Assembly (NCBI RefSeq): GCF_035918235.1
Contig: NZ_CP109485.1
Coordinates: 8,463,001-8,527,000 of the forward strand
Direction: 5' to 3'
DNA: 64,000 nt
Source: Streptomyces sp. NBC_01445
Lineage (GTDB): Bacteria; Actinomycetota; Actinomycetes; Streptomycetales; Streptomycetaceae
In this document: positions 1-10,312 of the stretch, piece after piece
How the letters are laid out: each line of letters begins with the position of its first letter
Numbering within the stretch: position 1 is the first letter of the stretch
Notes under the pieces: model-generated
Told to the model about the DNA's origin: nothing
Seen by the model: the letters and a program-made list of their open reading frames with translations, nothing else
The model's database searches: none
Made by a program: the position numbers and the translations under genes

Positions 1-753
1 GACGGCGAAGGTGTGCTTGCCCAGGTGCCGCGTCTGTGCGCCGTCCGCGATGGTCTGCGGGGTGTCGATGTCGATGATGCGGCCCTCGCGCAGCGACTGC
101 CTGCCGTCGTCGCCCGCCTCGGGCTCGACGCCGTAGACGGCGCAGCCCGGGGACAGGGCGCGGGCGGCGAGGATCGACCCGGAGAGCAGCCCGCCGCCGC
201 CCAGCGGCACGAACAGCGCGTCGAGTTCACCGACCTCCTCGAACAGTTCCTTGGCCGCGGTGCCCTGCCCCGCCATCACGTCCGGGTGGTCGTACGGCGG
301 GATCAGCGTCAGGCCCCGCTCGGCGGCGACCCGGTGCCCGATCTCCTCGACGTTCTCCGTGTAGCGGTCGTACATCACGACCTCCGCGCCGTACCCCTTG
401 GTGGCGGCCAGCTTGGCCGCGGGGGCGTCGTGCGGCATGACGATGGTCGCGGGCATTTCCAGGATGGCGGCGGACAGGGCCACGGCCTGTGCGTGGTTGC
501 CGGACGAGTAGGCGACGACGCCGGCGCGGCGCTGCTCCGGCGAGAACTTGGACAGCGCGTTGAACGCGCCGCGGAACTTGAAGGCGCCCATGCGCTGGAA
601 GTTCTCGCACTTGAAGTGGAGCGAGGCGCCGAGTTCGGCGTCGGTGAGGCGCGAGGTGAGCACGGGGGTGCGGTGGGCGTGCGGGGCGACGCGCTCGTGC
701 GCGCGCACGACGTCTTCGTAGGTCGGCAGGTCGGACGGCGTCAGGTCGGCCAT
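1..753 (-). CDS. Threonine/serine dehydratase, PLP fold type II (3' end cut by window)
   Basis: PLP-dependent beta-eliminating enzyme of the threonine ammonia-lyase / serine racemase group, expected to deaminate L-threonine or L-serine to the 2-oxoacid in the cytoplasm. 251 codons are visible, with no stop before the window edge; the family is usually about 320 residues. The Schiff-base lysine is K59 in GAFKFRGA, the substrate loop is SSGNHAQ (83-89), and the PLP phosphate loop is GGGGLLSG. The ATG at 753 follows GAGAGGAAG at a good distance. It lies 98 bp downstream of a YheO-type regulator on the same strand, which may control it. No C-terminal ACT domain can be judged because the end is missing. 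Biosynthetic IlvA versus catabolic enzyme cannot be separated from this part. Confidence 0.9.
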   Translation of the reverse strand, partial: MADLTPSDLPTYEDVVRAHERVAPHAHRTPVLTSRLTDAELGASLHFKCENFQRMGAFKFRGAFNALSKFSPEQRRAGVVAYSSGNHAQAVALSAAILEMPATIVMPHDAPAAKLAATKGYGAEVVMYDRYTENVEEIGHRVAAERGLTLIPPYDHPDVMAGQGTAAKELFEEVGELDALFVPLGGGGLLSGSILAARALSPGCAVYGVEPEAGDDGRQSLREGRIIDIDTPQTIADGAQTRHLGKHTFAV

Positions 754-780
754 GGGGCTTCCTCTCAATCGGCAGCTGAT

Positions 781-846
781 CATGTGGCATCCGGGGACAT
801 CCGGACATCCGCGTGTCCGGACATCCGGGCGTCCGGGCATACGGCA
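781..846. repeat. Cluster of short CGGACATCC-like direct and inverted repeats
   Basis: The gap between the dehydratase and the YheO-type regulator holds several variants of GGACATCCGG in both orientations, including GGACA/TGTCC arms that can pair. It could be an intercistronic hairpin or a regulator-binding array; the sequence does not decide. Confidence 0.45.
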
Positions 847-851
847 TCCGC

Positions 852-1475
852 CTATTTGGCGTCCGCGTACACCGTCGCCCTCGACACACCCAGGTGGTCG
901 GCGACGATGCCTGCCGACCGGCGTACTTCCATGAAGCCCTGGGCCTTCAACTCCCGTACGAGTTCCCGGCGTTGGGTCGTCCGCAGGGCGCGCGGAGTGG
1001 TCGCGCGGTCGGCGGCGAACGCGTCGATGCGGGCACGGATGGCGTCGCCGTTCGCCGGGTCGAGGGACTCGGCGGGGGCGGCGGCGCCGTCGGAGCGGCC
1101 GAAGTGGTCGAGCACGGTGCCGATGCCGTCGAAGACGGTCATGTCGATGTTCAGGCAGAGCGCGCCGGCGTAGTGGCCCCGCTCGTCCTTGATGCCGATC
1201 GACGTGCTCTTGACCCGGCGGCCGTCCGCGAACCGGTTCGGATAGTTCGCCACGACCTGCGGGTACGCGTCGTCGGCCATACGCGCGAGCCCGAGTTCGG
1301 TGGCGGGGTCGCCCACGGAACGGCCCGACAGGTTGTTCTCGATGGCGACGATCGCGTGGTCCGGGTCGTCGAGATCGTGCACGACGACCTCGCAGAACGG
1401 TGCGAACGTGGCCGCGAGCCCCTTGGCGACCTGCTGGAGCTGCTCCATGAGATGGGTGTGGCCGGGTTCGGACAT
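852..1475 (-). CDS. YheO/DauR-type PAS-HTH transcriptional regulator
   Basis: 207 residues. The N-terminal part (about 1-125) fits the PAS-like YheO domain, with the typical VVVHDL and AIENNLSGRSVG stretches. The C-terminal part (about 145-207) is an HTH_22-type DNA-binding region ending in the recognition-helix-like GVSRATVYADAK. Relatives such as DauR repress amino-acid catabolic genes. Here the gene immediately precedes the threonine/serine dehydratase on the same strand, so local control of that enzyme is a reasonable inference. The ATG at 1475 was chosen because the domain begins right after it. Confidence 0.85.
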   Translation of the reverse strand: MSEPGHTHLMEQLQQVAKGLAATFAPFCEVVVHDLDDPDHAIVAIENNLSGRSVGDPATELGLARMADDAYPQVVANYPNRFADGRRVKSTSIGIKDERGHYAGALCLNIDMTVFDGIGTVLDHFGRSDGAAAPAESLDPANGDAIRARIDAFAADRATTPRALRTTQRRELVRELKAQGFMEVRRSAGIVADHLGVSRATVYADAK

Positions 1476-1543
1476 GCTGACAGTTTATAAAGAGCTGGAC
1501 TGTTCGTCCAGAGACTTCGGGTGCTGCCCACGGCGCACGGGCG

Positions 1544-2242
1544 TCACATGCCCGCAGTCGCCGTCCTCGCCAGCCAGTCGTACGCGGCCTCCGCCGTGAA
1601 CTCCCGCTGCCCGCCCCGGAACAGCAGCCCCGCAGTGGCGAACGCGGGATCGTCGGCCTGCGCGGCCACGTACGGGATCGCGATGCAGCGCATCCCGGCG
1701 GCATACGCGGCCGCCGCTCCCGGAACCGCGTCCTCCATCACTGTGCAGTGCGCGGGCATCGCGCCGAGCCTGCGCGCGGCCTCCAGGAACACGTCGGGCG
1801 CGGGCTTGCCGTGGGCGACCTCGTCCGCGGAGACGTAGATCCTGAGCTGTGCGTCAAGGCCCGTGCCCGACAGGACCGCGTCGATGGCATCGAGCGGCGA
1901 TCCGGACGCGACGGCCATCGGCACCCCCGCCTCGTGCAGCCGCTCCACCAACTTCCGCATCTGCGGATATACGGGTGTCCTGGCGCGGGCGAGCGCGAGG
2001 TAGCGGGTGCTCATTTCCGTGAGCAGCGCGTCGACCGTGGCCTGGATCCCGTACTTCTGGCGCAGGCTCTCGATGGTCTCCTGGGCGCTGATGCCGACGT
2101 AGGACTCGTGTTCCTGCCAAGTGAAGTCCGGGACGCCGTGTTCGGCGAGGGTGAGCCGACTCGCCTCGAAGTAGTTCGGCTCGCTGTCCACGAGGGTTCC
2201 GTCGAGGTCGAGGACGACCGCGGTGCTGCCCAGGGTGCTCAT
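1544..2242 (-). CDS. HAD-family hydrolase (beta-phosphoglucomutase-like subgroup)
   Basis: About 232 residues of HAD subfamily IA. Motif I is LDLDGTLVDSEP near the N-terminus (two Asp, nucleophile and acid/base). Motif II is the ASGS region, motif III the lysine in AHGKPAPD, and motif IV the acidic MEDA. Insertion of an alpha-helical cap after motif I fits sugar-phosphate phosphatases or phosphoglucomutases; the substrate cannot be read from sequence. ATG 2242 was chosen; a GTG two codons upstream (2248) is an alternative. It starts just after the Lrp gene on the same strand, so the two are probably co-transcribed. Confidence 0.88.
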   Translation of the reverse strand: MSTLGSTAVVLDLDGTLVDSEPNYFEASRLTLAEHGVPDFTWQEHESYVGISAQETIESLRQKYGIQATVDALLTEMSTRYLALARARTPVYPQMRKLVERLHEAGVPMAVASGSPLDAIDAVLSGTGLDAQLRIYVSADEVAHGKPAPDVFLEAARRLGAMPAHCTVMEDAVPGAAAAYAAGMRCIAIPYVAAQADDPAFATAGLLFRGGQREFTAEAAYDWLARTATAGM

Positions 2243-2267
2243 GCGCACCAGGATGCCAAGGCTGCGG

Positions 2268-2750
2268 TCACCGGCGCTCGGCGGCGGCCCGGCCGATCGC
2301 CTCGACGAGTGGCAGGACCCGGTGCGGCACGCGCTCGCGCAGCGCGACCTCGGTACGGGTGCGGACCACGCCGGGCAGCCGGTTGAGCTGCTGGATGATG
2401 TCCTCCAGATGGCCGTTGTCGCGAGCCGCGACGCGGGTCAGGAGGTCTCCTCCGCCGGTGATCGAGAAGGCCTCGATGATCTCCGGCACGCCGGCGAGTG
2501 CGTCGCCCACGTCTTCGAGATGGCCCTGCGTGACCTCGATGTGGACGAACGCGAGGACCGGGTGGCCGAGGGCCGTGGGGGAGAGGGCCGGGCCGGTGCC
2601 GGTGATCACCCCGTCGCGCTCCAGCCGGTCGAGCCGCGCCTGGAGCGTGCCGCGGGCCACGCCGAGAATGCGGGCGTACTCACGCACACTCGTACGCGGC
2701 TGCTCCAGGAGGAGACGCAGGATGCGGGTGTCCAACTCGTCCACGGCCAT
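2268..2750 (-). CDS. Lrp/AsnC family transcriptional regulator
   Basis: 160 residues. The N-terminal winged HTH reads LDTRILRLLLEQPRTSVREY and continues through GVARGTLQARLDRLERDGVI, typical of Lrp/AsnC. The C-terminal half is the RAM ligand-binding domain, with the SITGGGDLLTRVAA core. These proteins sense amino acids and form octamers. The start at 2750 has AAGGAGG seven to eight bases upstream. The gene faces away from icd, so the 205-bp gap holds divergent promoters. Confidence 0.9.
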   Translation of the reverse strand: MAVDELDTRILRLLLEQPRTSVREYARILGVARGTLQARLDRLERDGVITGTGPALSPTALGHPVLAFVHIEVTQGHLEDVGDALAGVPEIIEAFSITGGGDLLTRVAARDNGHLEDIIQQLNRLPGVVRTRTEVALRERVPHRVLPLVEAIGRAAAERR

Positions 2751-2779
2751 GGGCTGCGGCCTCCTTCGCGGGGCGGTGA

Positions 2780-5179
<2,400 letters not shown>

Positions 5180-5200
5180 GCACTCCCGGTCTGACGTGTT

Positions 5201-5232
5201 CCGCCCCGGTCGGCATCAGCCGACCGGGGCGG
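5201..5232. terminator. Strong hairpin between convergent icd and DHFR-like gene
   Basis: 14-bp perfect arms CCGCCCCGGTCGGC and GCCGACCGGGGCGG around a 4-nt loop (ATCA), 21 bp after the icd stop. It sits between converging genes and has no strong T run, as is common in high-GC actinobacteria; probably bidirectional. Confidence 0.85.
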
Positions 5233-5256
5233 TCCCGTATCCGCGCTACGGGTGAC

Positions 5257-5844
5257 TTACGAGGCCGTCTCCGCCGCGCGCCGGTAGCGCAGCATGACGA
5301 CCCCGTTCCCGAACGTCCGGGTCTCCATGAGCCGGAGCGCGACTGCGCGGCCCGCCGCCGGGAACAGCGGCTTTCCGCCCCCGATCAGCACCGGATGGAC
5401 GTATACGCGGAACTCGTCGACCAGGTCGAGCTCCATGAACGTCGCAGCGAGACCGGCCCCGCCGAGTGACATGTCCCCGCCGGGCTGCGCCTTGAGCGCC
5501 AGGATGTCCTCCACGACGACGTCCCGCACGATCGTCGTGTTCCAGTCGGTGTTCTCCGCGCTGTTCTCCAGCGTCCTGGAGAACACGATCTTGGGCATGT
5601 TCCGCCAGATGCCCGCGAACTCGGCCATCGTCTCGCCGCAGTCCGGGTCGGCGTCGACGGTCGGCCAGACCGACACCATCAGCTCATGGGTGACCCGCCC
5701 GTCGATGAAGGCGCTCATCCCGGCGAGCTCCGCGTTGAAGTACCGGTGCAGCTCCTCGTCGACCCGGTGCCAGCCGATGTCGCGGTCCGGCCCCTCGATG
5801 TAGCCGTCGAGGGAAACCGACATGCCCAGAACGATGTCTCGCAT
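5257..5844 (-). CDS. Dihydrofolate-reductase/RibD C-terminal-like reductase
   Basis: 195 residues of the RibD_C / YyaP-like DHFR-fold group. The N-terminus [18 protein letters not shown] is the family signature. A later [13 protein letters not shown] is the dinucleotide-binding loop and [12 protein letters not shown] the closing strand. Such proteins probably bind NADPH, but few have a known substrate; a role as a true folate reductase is not implied. It is a single gene, convergent with icd and separated from it by a terminator. Confidence 0.88.
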   Translation of the reverse strand: MRDIVLGMSVSLDGYIEGPDRDIGWHRVDEELHRYFNAELAGMSAFIDGRVTHELMVSVWPTVDADPDCGETMAEFAGIWRNMPKIVFSRTLENSAENTDWNTTIVRDVVVEDILALKAQPGGDMSLGGAGLAATFMELDLVDEFRVYVHPVLIGGGKPLFPAAGRAVALRLMETRTFGNGVVMLRYRRAAETAS

Positions 5845-5910
5845 CTCAACTCACTCAATTCTCACGGTGGTTGTGGCCGGGCGGAGCACTGCCGTCGGTC
5901 ATCCCTCACC

Positions 5911-5946
5911 CGGATGCGGATGCGGATGCGGATGCGGATGCGGATG
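5911..5946. repeat. Six perfect CGGATG hexamers in tandem
   Basis: An uninterrupted 36-bp microsatellite in the gap between the DHFR-like and LLM oxidoreductase genes. Each unit is two codons, so length changes would keep a frame, but no supported gene covers it. Confidence 0.9.
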
Positions 5947-6021
5947 CGCGGCGCATTGGGCGTGCGACAGGGGTGGACCTGGGAGGCACAGGATTTCGCG
6001 CGAGGATTTCACCCCCTGGAC

Positions 6022-6909
6022 TCAGAGCTCCAGTGTCGCCGCCAGCCGCCGCCACTGCTCCCGGGGAAGGCCGGCCCGGTCCTCGCCCGGGGCCAGCACC
6101 TGGATGGCGACGTGGTCCGCGCCCGCGTCCAGGAAGGCGTCGATCCGCTCGCGCACCCGCTGCTCGTCACCCCAGCCGAAGAGGGCGTCGACGAGCCGGT
6201 CGCTGCCGCCGTTCGCGAAGTCGTCCTCGGTGAAGCCGAGACGCAGCCAGCTGTTGGTGTAGTTGGCCAGCTGCAGATAGAGCGCGAGCGTCTCGCGGGC
6301 GGTCGCCCGCGCGCGGTCCGGGTCGGCCTCCAGGACCACGGTGAACTCCGGCGCGAGAAGCGGCCCCTGGCCGAGCGCCTCACGGGCCTGCGCGGTGTGC
6401 TCCGGGGTGACGAGATACGGGTGGGCGCCGGCGGCACGGTCGCGGGAGAGCTCCAGCATGCGTGGGCCGAGCGCGGCCAACACGCGGCGGCCGGCCGGGA
6501 TCCCCGCGGCGTCCAGCGCGTCGAGGTAGTCGACCATGGCGGCGTACGGACGCTTGTACTGCGCGGTGAGCTTCGCGTGGCTCACGCCGAGGCCGAGCAG
6601 GAACCGGCCGGGGTGGGCGGCCTCCAGGGCGGCCCAGCGGTCGGCGGTCTCCCGCGCCTCGTGCTGCCAGATGCTGAGGATGCCGGTCGCGACGGTGATC
6701 TTCGAGGTGGCCTCGATCAGCGGGGCGGCGTGTTCGATGCCGCTGCTGCCGCCGAGCCAGAGCGCGCCGTAGCCGAGCTGCTCCAACTCCGCGGCCGTTT
6801 CGGCGAGTTCGGTCGCCCGAGCAGGGTCCGGGTCGCGCAGTCCGGTGTTCCACAGGCCGTACCTGCCGATCGCAGATGCCTGCGTGCTGCTGCTGTCGCT
6901 GAAGCTCAT
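6022..6909 (-). CDS. LLM-class F420-dependent oxidoreductase
   Basis: 295 residues with the luciferase-like TIM barrel. Characteristic parts are the YGALWLGGSSG region, ITVATGILSIWQHEA (non-prolyl cis-peptide region) and HPGRFLLGLGVSH. Members use reduced F420 or flavin to reduce or oxidise small molecules; actinobacteria carry dozens. ATG 6909 has GGGAGA upstream; a longer in-frame extension to 6957 lacks such a site. It stands alone. The natural substrate is unknown. Confidence 0.9.
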   Translation of the reverse strand: MSFSDSSSTQASAIGRYGLWNTGLRDPDPARATELAETAAELEQLGYGALWLGGSSGIEHAAPLIEATSKITVATGILSIWQHEARETADRWAALEAAHPGRFLLGLGVSHAKLTAQYKRPYAAMVDYLDALDAAGIPAGRRVLAALGPRMLELSRDRAAGAHPYLVTPEHTAQAREALGQGPLLAPEFTVVLEADPDRARATARETLALYLQLANYTNSWLRLGFTEDDFANGGSDRLVDALFGWGDEQRVRERIDAFLDAGADHVAIQVLAPGEDRAGLPREQWRRLAATLEL

Positions 6910-7121
6910 GAGCTGTCTCCCGCTGCCAGGTGGATCAATGTCCGACGTCTGCCGCAACCTTCGTAGGTGATCTTGTATTCCGCGTGATGTATGCGATGGG
7001 CCTGATATGGGTGATCGAGTTCGGTGGCCGGGTACCGACCGGATGCGGACACCGTCGAGACAGGCGCCCTTTGTGCGCGATGGCCGCGCGGGCGGGCCGC
7101 ACCGTCAACACCCTCCCCGGA

Positions 7122-8666
7122 TCAACCTGCCTTGATCATGTCGGCGCACTTCTCGCCGATCATCATCGTCGTGATGCATGGATTGACGGCAGGCAGGAAC
7201 GGCATGACCGACGCGTCGGCCACCCGCAGCCCACTGACCCCCTTGACCCGCAGCTGCGGGTCGAGCGGAGAGTCCGCGTCGGACGCCGAGCCCATCCGGA
7301 CCGTTCCCGCCGGGTGATACACCGTGTTGTGGGTCTCCTTGATGTACGAGAACAGCTCGTCGTCGGACTGAGCATCCGGGCCGGGGGCCAGTTCGGCACC
7401 CGCCCAAGCGGCCATCGGCGCCTGCGCCGTGATCTCCCTTGCGAGCCGAAGCCCGTGGATCATCACCTGGATGTCGTGCTCATCCGTGAAGTACCGCGGG
7501 TCGACCCTGGGCTTGTCACGGAAGTCGCGGGTGCGCAGCCGCACCGTGCCCATGGACCGGGCCCGGGTGACGTTCGGCGTGAGACAGAACGCGTTGTCCG
7601 TCGTCGGGTAGCCGCGCCGGTACGTGTTCATGTCGAAGGGCACCGAGCCGTAGTGGAACATCAAGTCGGGCCGGTCCAGGCCTGGTTCGGTTCCGGCGAA
7701 GATGCCGATCTCCCACCACTGGGTGGACCTCGTGACCATGGGCTGCTTCGCCTCCCACATGATCACACCCTCCGGATGGTCCTGGAGATGCGAGCCGACC
7801 CCGGGGGAGTCCACGCGCACCTCGACGCCGCAATCGCGCAGATCCCCGGCCGGTCCGATGCCCGACAGCATCAGCAGCTTCGGCGAGTCGATGGCTCCGC
7901 AGCTCACGATGACTTCACGCCGCGCCGCGACCGAGCCGCTGTGAATGGTGTCGGGCTCCAAGTAGTCGACACCGGTGCAGCGATTGCTGTCGTCGAACCG
8001 CAGCGACTTGGCCTGGAGCCCGGTACGGATCTCCAGATTCGGCCGGCTGTCGAGAATCGGATGGAGATACGACACGGACGCGGACGAACGGGTGCCGTCC
8101 TCACGGGCGTTGATCTGGAACCAGTGCGCGCCGCGCACCACCGTGGAGCCGGTGTTGAACGGTGTGGTGGGAATGCCCGCGTCGGCGCAGGCGGCCAACA
8201 ACGCTCTGCCGCACGGGTCGTTGGGCGGGATCGTGCGGATGGTGACGGGGCCGGAGTGGCCATGGTGGTCCCCGGGCGCGTCGTTGGTCTCCAGACGCTG
8301 GTAGAGCGGGTAGCAGTCCGCGGCGCTCCACCCCGTACAGCCCAGCGCCCCCCACTCGTCGAGATCCTCGGCCGGCGCCCAGAACGCGATGCAGGAGTTG
8401 TGCGACGAGCAGCCGCCGAGGACCTTGCCGCGGGCGTGCCGCATGAAGCTGTTGCCGTTCTCCTGCTGCTCCACCGGGTAGTCCCAGTCGTAACCGGACT
8501 CCAGCAGGGCCATCCACCGCTCGAGCCGCAGGATGCTGTCGTCGCCGACGTCGGAGGGACCGGCTTCCAGCACGCAGACAGTGACGGCCGGGTCCTCGCT
8601 CAGCCGCGCGGCCACGACCGCCCCGGCCGTACCACCGCCGACCACCACGTAATCGAACTCATCCAC
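7122..8666 (-). CDS. betA: GMC-family FAD oxidoreductase, choline-dehydrogenase-like
   Basis: 514 residues. The N-terminal dinucleotide fold is YVVVGGGTAGAVVAARLSE, with the FAD/GMC signature around GKVLGGCSSHNSCIAF. The second GMC signature is GAIDSPKLLMLSGIGP. The C-terminal active-site His and Asn are in NTVYHPAGTVRMG and PAVNPCITTMM. With an aldehyde dehydrogenase and a permease in the same operon it most likely oxidises choline (or another amino-alcohol) to the aldehyde. GTG 8666 is preceded by AAGGAG at 8 nt. The upstream in-frame extension belongs to the antisense of the permease gene. The substrate is inferred from context only. Confidence 0.85.
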   Translation of the reverse strand: MDEFDYVVVGGGTAGAVVAARLSEDPAVTVCVLEAGPSDVGDDSILRLERWMALLESGYDWDYPVEQQENGNSFMRHARGKVLGGCSSHNSCIAFWAPAEDLDEWGALGCTGWSAADCYPLYQRLETNDAPGDHHGHSGPVTIRTIPPNDPCGRALLAACADAGIPTTPFNTGSTVVRGAHWFQINAREDGTRSSASVSYLHPILDSRPNLEIRTGLQAKSLRFDDSNRCTGVDYLEPDTIHSGSVAARREVIVSCGAIDSPKLLMLSGIGPAGDLRDCGVEVRVDSPGVGSHLQDHPEGVIMWEAKQPMVTRSTQWWEIGIFAGTEPGLDRPDLMFHYGSVPFDMNTYRRGYPTTDNAFCLTPNVTRARSMGTVRLRTRDFRDKPRVDPRYFTDEHDIQVMIHGLRLAREITAQAPMAAWAGAELAPGPDAQSDDELFSYIKETHNTVYHPAGTVRMGSASDADSPLDPQLRVKGVSGLRVADASVMPFLPAVNPCITTMMIGEKCADMIKAG

Positions 8667-8686
8667 CTCTGCTGCTCCTTCTCGAC

Positions 8687-10270
8687 TCAGGATCTGCCGT
8701 GGGCCGGTGCGGGCTCCGGCGGTTCTCCGACGGCGTGTTCGGCGATCACGCCGGTCTTCTTGCGCTGCACGAACCAGTAGTAGGCGAAGCCCGCGGTCGC
8801 GACGACGCTGACGAACAGGACGCCGCCCCATCGCAGATACCAGTGCTGTGGTCCGGTGGCGTTGTAGACCGCGGCGCGCGGCCACAGCAGGTTGACCGAC
8901 ATCGCGGCGCCCCAGAGCACCGCCAGGATGTTGACCGGCAGACCGAAGCGGCCCAGTGAGAAGTAGCCGGGCGCAGGCGACCACTCGCCGCGTAGCCGCT
9001 GTACCAGCATGGGCCCGGTGACCAGCAGATACGCGATGTAGATCATGATGATGGCGATGCTGGTGACAACCGAGAAGATCTGCGGCTGTTTGATGTTGAC
9101 GACGAGGATGGCGATCGCCACGATCCCGATCAGGCACGTGGCGACCACCGGTGTCTTGAACCGCGGGCTGATCCTGGCCAGTTTGGAGCCGGCCGGCAGG
9201 TTGTTGTCGCGGGCCATCGCGAACGCCATGCGCAGGCCGGCTGTCTGTACGGACAAGGCGCACACGGTGATGGCGATGACGACGCACCACAGCACGGCCA
9301 GGCCGACCGTCTCGCCGAGCGTGGCCTTCACCACGTACTGCAGACCGTCCACCGACAGCTCTTTGGCCTGCAGATCAGGGGTGGCGAGCAGCGCGAAGAG
9401 CAGGATCAGGCCGCCCAGGACGAAGGAGGCGATGAGTGCGCGCAGGATGGCGCGCGGAGCGTTGCGGGCCGGATCTTTGGACTCCTCGCCGAGCGAGGAG
9501 GCGGTGTCGAAGCCGTACATCACGTACGCCGAGGCGAGCGACGCGGTCAGGAATGCGCCGAGGTAGCCGAGCGGCTGGCCCTGTCCGTAGCCGTCGGTGT
9601 CGACGATCGCGCTCGGACCGCGGGTGATGTGCGCTGCCAGCAGGCCCACCAGCACGACCGCGGCGATCAACTCGATGAACACCCCGGCGGAGTTGATGGT
9701 GGCCATCAGTTTGACGCCGAAGGCGTTGATCAGGGTGGTGAAGAGGATGAGGATCGTGCCCAGGAGCACGGCGTTGGTGGCCGCGTCGTACTGTCCCGTC
9801 CCGTCGCCGATCACCTGGAAGAAGCTTGAGATCTGAGGCAGCGTCAGCTGGTATGCGAGGGCCACGGCGGCCAGCGACACCATGGTCGCGATCGTCATCA
9901 TCCAGCCCGCCAGCCAGCCGATGTGCGGACCGCCTGTGTGCTTGGCCCAGTTGTAGACCGACCCCGCCACGGGGAAGCGCGCCGCGAGTTCACAGAAGCT
10001 CAGCGCCACCATCAGCTGTCCGATGAAGACCATCGGCCACGACCACCAGTAGGCCGGCCCGCCGAAGCTGACGCCGAAGTAGAACAGCTGGAAGGTGCCG
10101 GTCAGGATGGAGATGTAACTGATTCCGGCGGCGAAGGTGTGGAAATTGCCGAGGGTGCGCTTGAGTTCGGGCTTGTAGCCCAGCTCCGTGAGCGCGGCGT
10201 CCTCGTCGTGACCACTCGCGTCGTGATCACTCGCGGCGTGACCAGGTCCATCAGGCGGAATGTCCGGCAT
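8687..10270 (-). CDS. APC-superfamily amino acid/choline permease
   Basis: 527 residues with about 12 predicted membrane segments. Family marks are LGNFHTFAAGISYISILTG in the first helix and EESKDPARNAPRAILRA in the loop before helix 8, which fits the eukaryotic-type amino acid/choline/GABA branch (AAT/ACT). The N-terminal 25 residues are polar and His/Asp-rich (HAASDHDASGHDED), possibly a soluble tail. It lies 20 bp from the GMC gene and 42 bp from the aldehyde dehydrogenase gene, in the same direction, and is therefore the likely uptake system for their substrate. ATG 10270 has GAGAGGAG upstream. Confidence 0.88.
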   Translation of the reverse strand: MPDIPPDGPGHAASDHDASGHDEDAALTELGYKPELKRTLGNFHTFAAGISYISILTGTFQLFYFGVSFGGPAYWWSWPMVFIGQLMVALSFCELAARFPVAGSVYNWAKHTGGPHIGWLAGWMMTIATMVSLAAVALAYQLTLPQISSFFQVIGDGTGQYDAATNAVLLGTILILFTTLINAFGVKLMATINSAGVFIELIAAVVLVGLLAAHITRGPSAIVDTDGYGQGQPLGYLGAFLTASLASAYVMYGFDTASSLGEESKDPARNAPRAILRALIASFVLGGLILLFALLATPDLQAKELSVDGLQYVVKATLGETVGLAVLWCVVIAITVCALSVQTAGLRMAFAMARDNNLPAGSKLARISPRFKTPVVATCLIGIVAIAILVVNIKQPQIFSVVTSIAIIMIYIAYLLVTGPMLVQRLRGEWSPAPGYFSLGRFGLPVNILAVLWGAAMSVNLLWPRAAVYNATGPQHWYLRWGGVLFVSVVATAGFAYYWFVQRKKTGVIAEHAVGEPPEPAPAHGRS

Positions 10271-10312
10271 CGCCGTTCTCCTCTCCCGCGCGGGTGGTGG
10301 CGTGCCCAGGAC

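Noticed and set aside
7122..9290. GMC gene extended upstream to 722 codons
   Set aside because: The extra N-terminal part is antisense to the permease gene and lacks a ribosome site; GTG 8666 starts directly at the FAD-binding fold.
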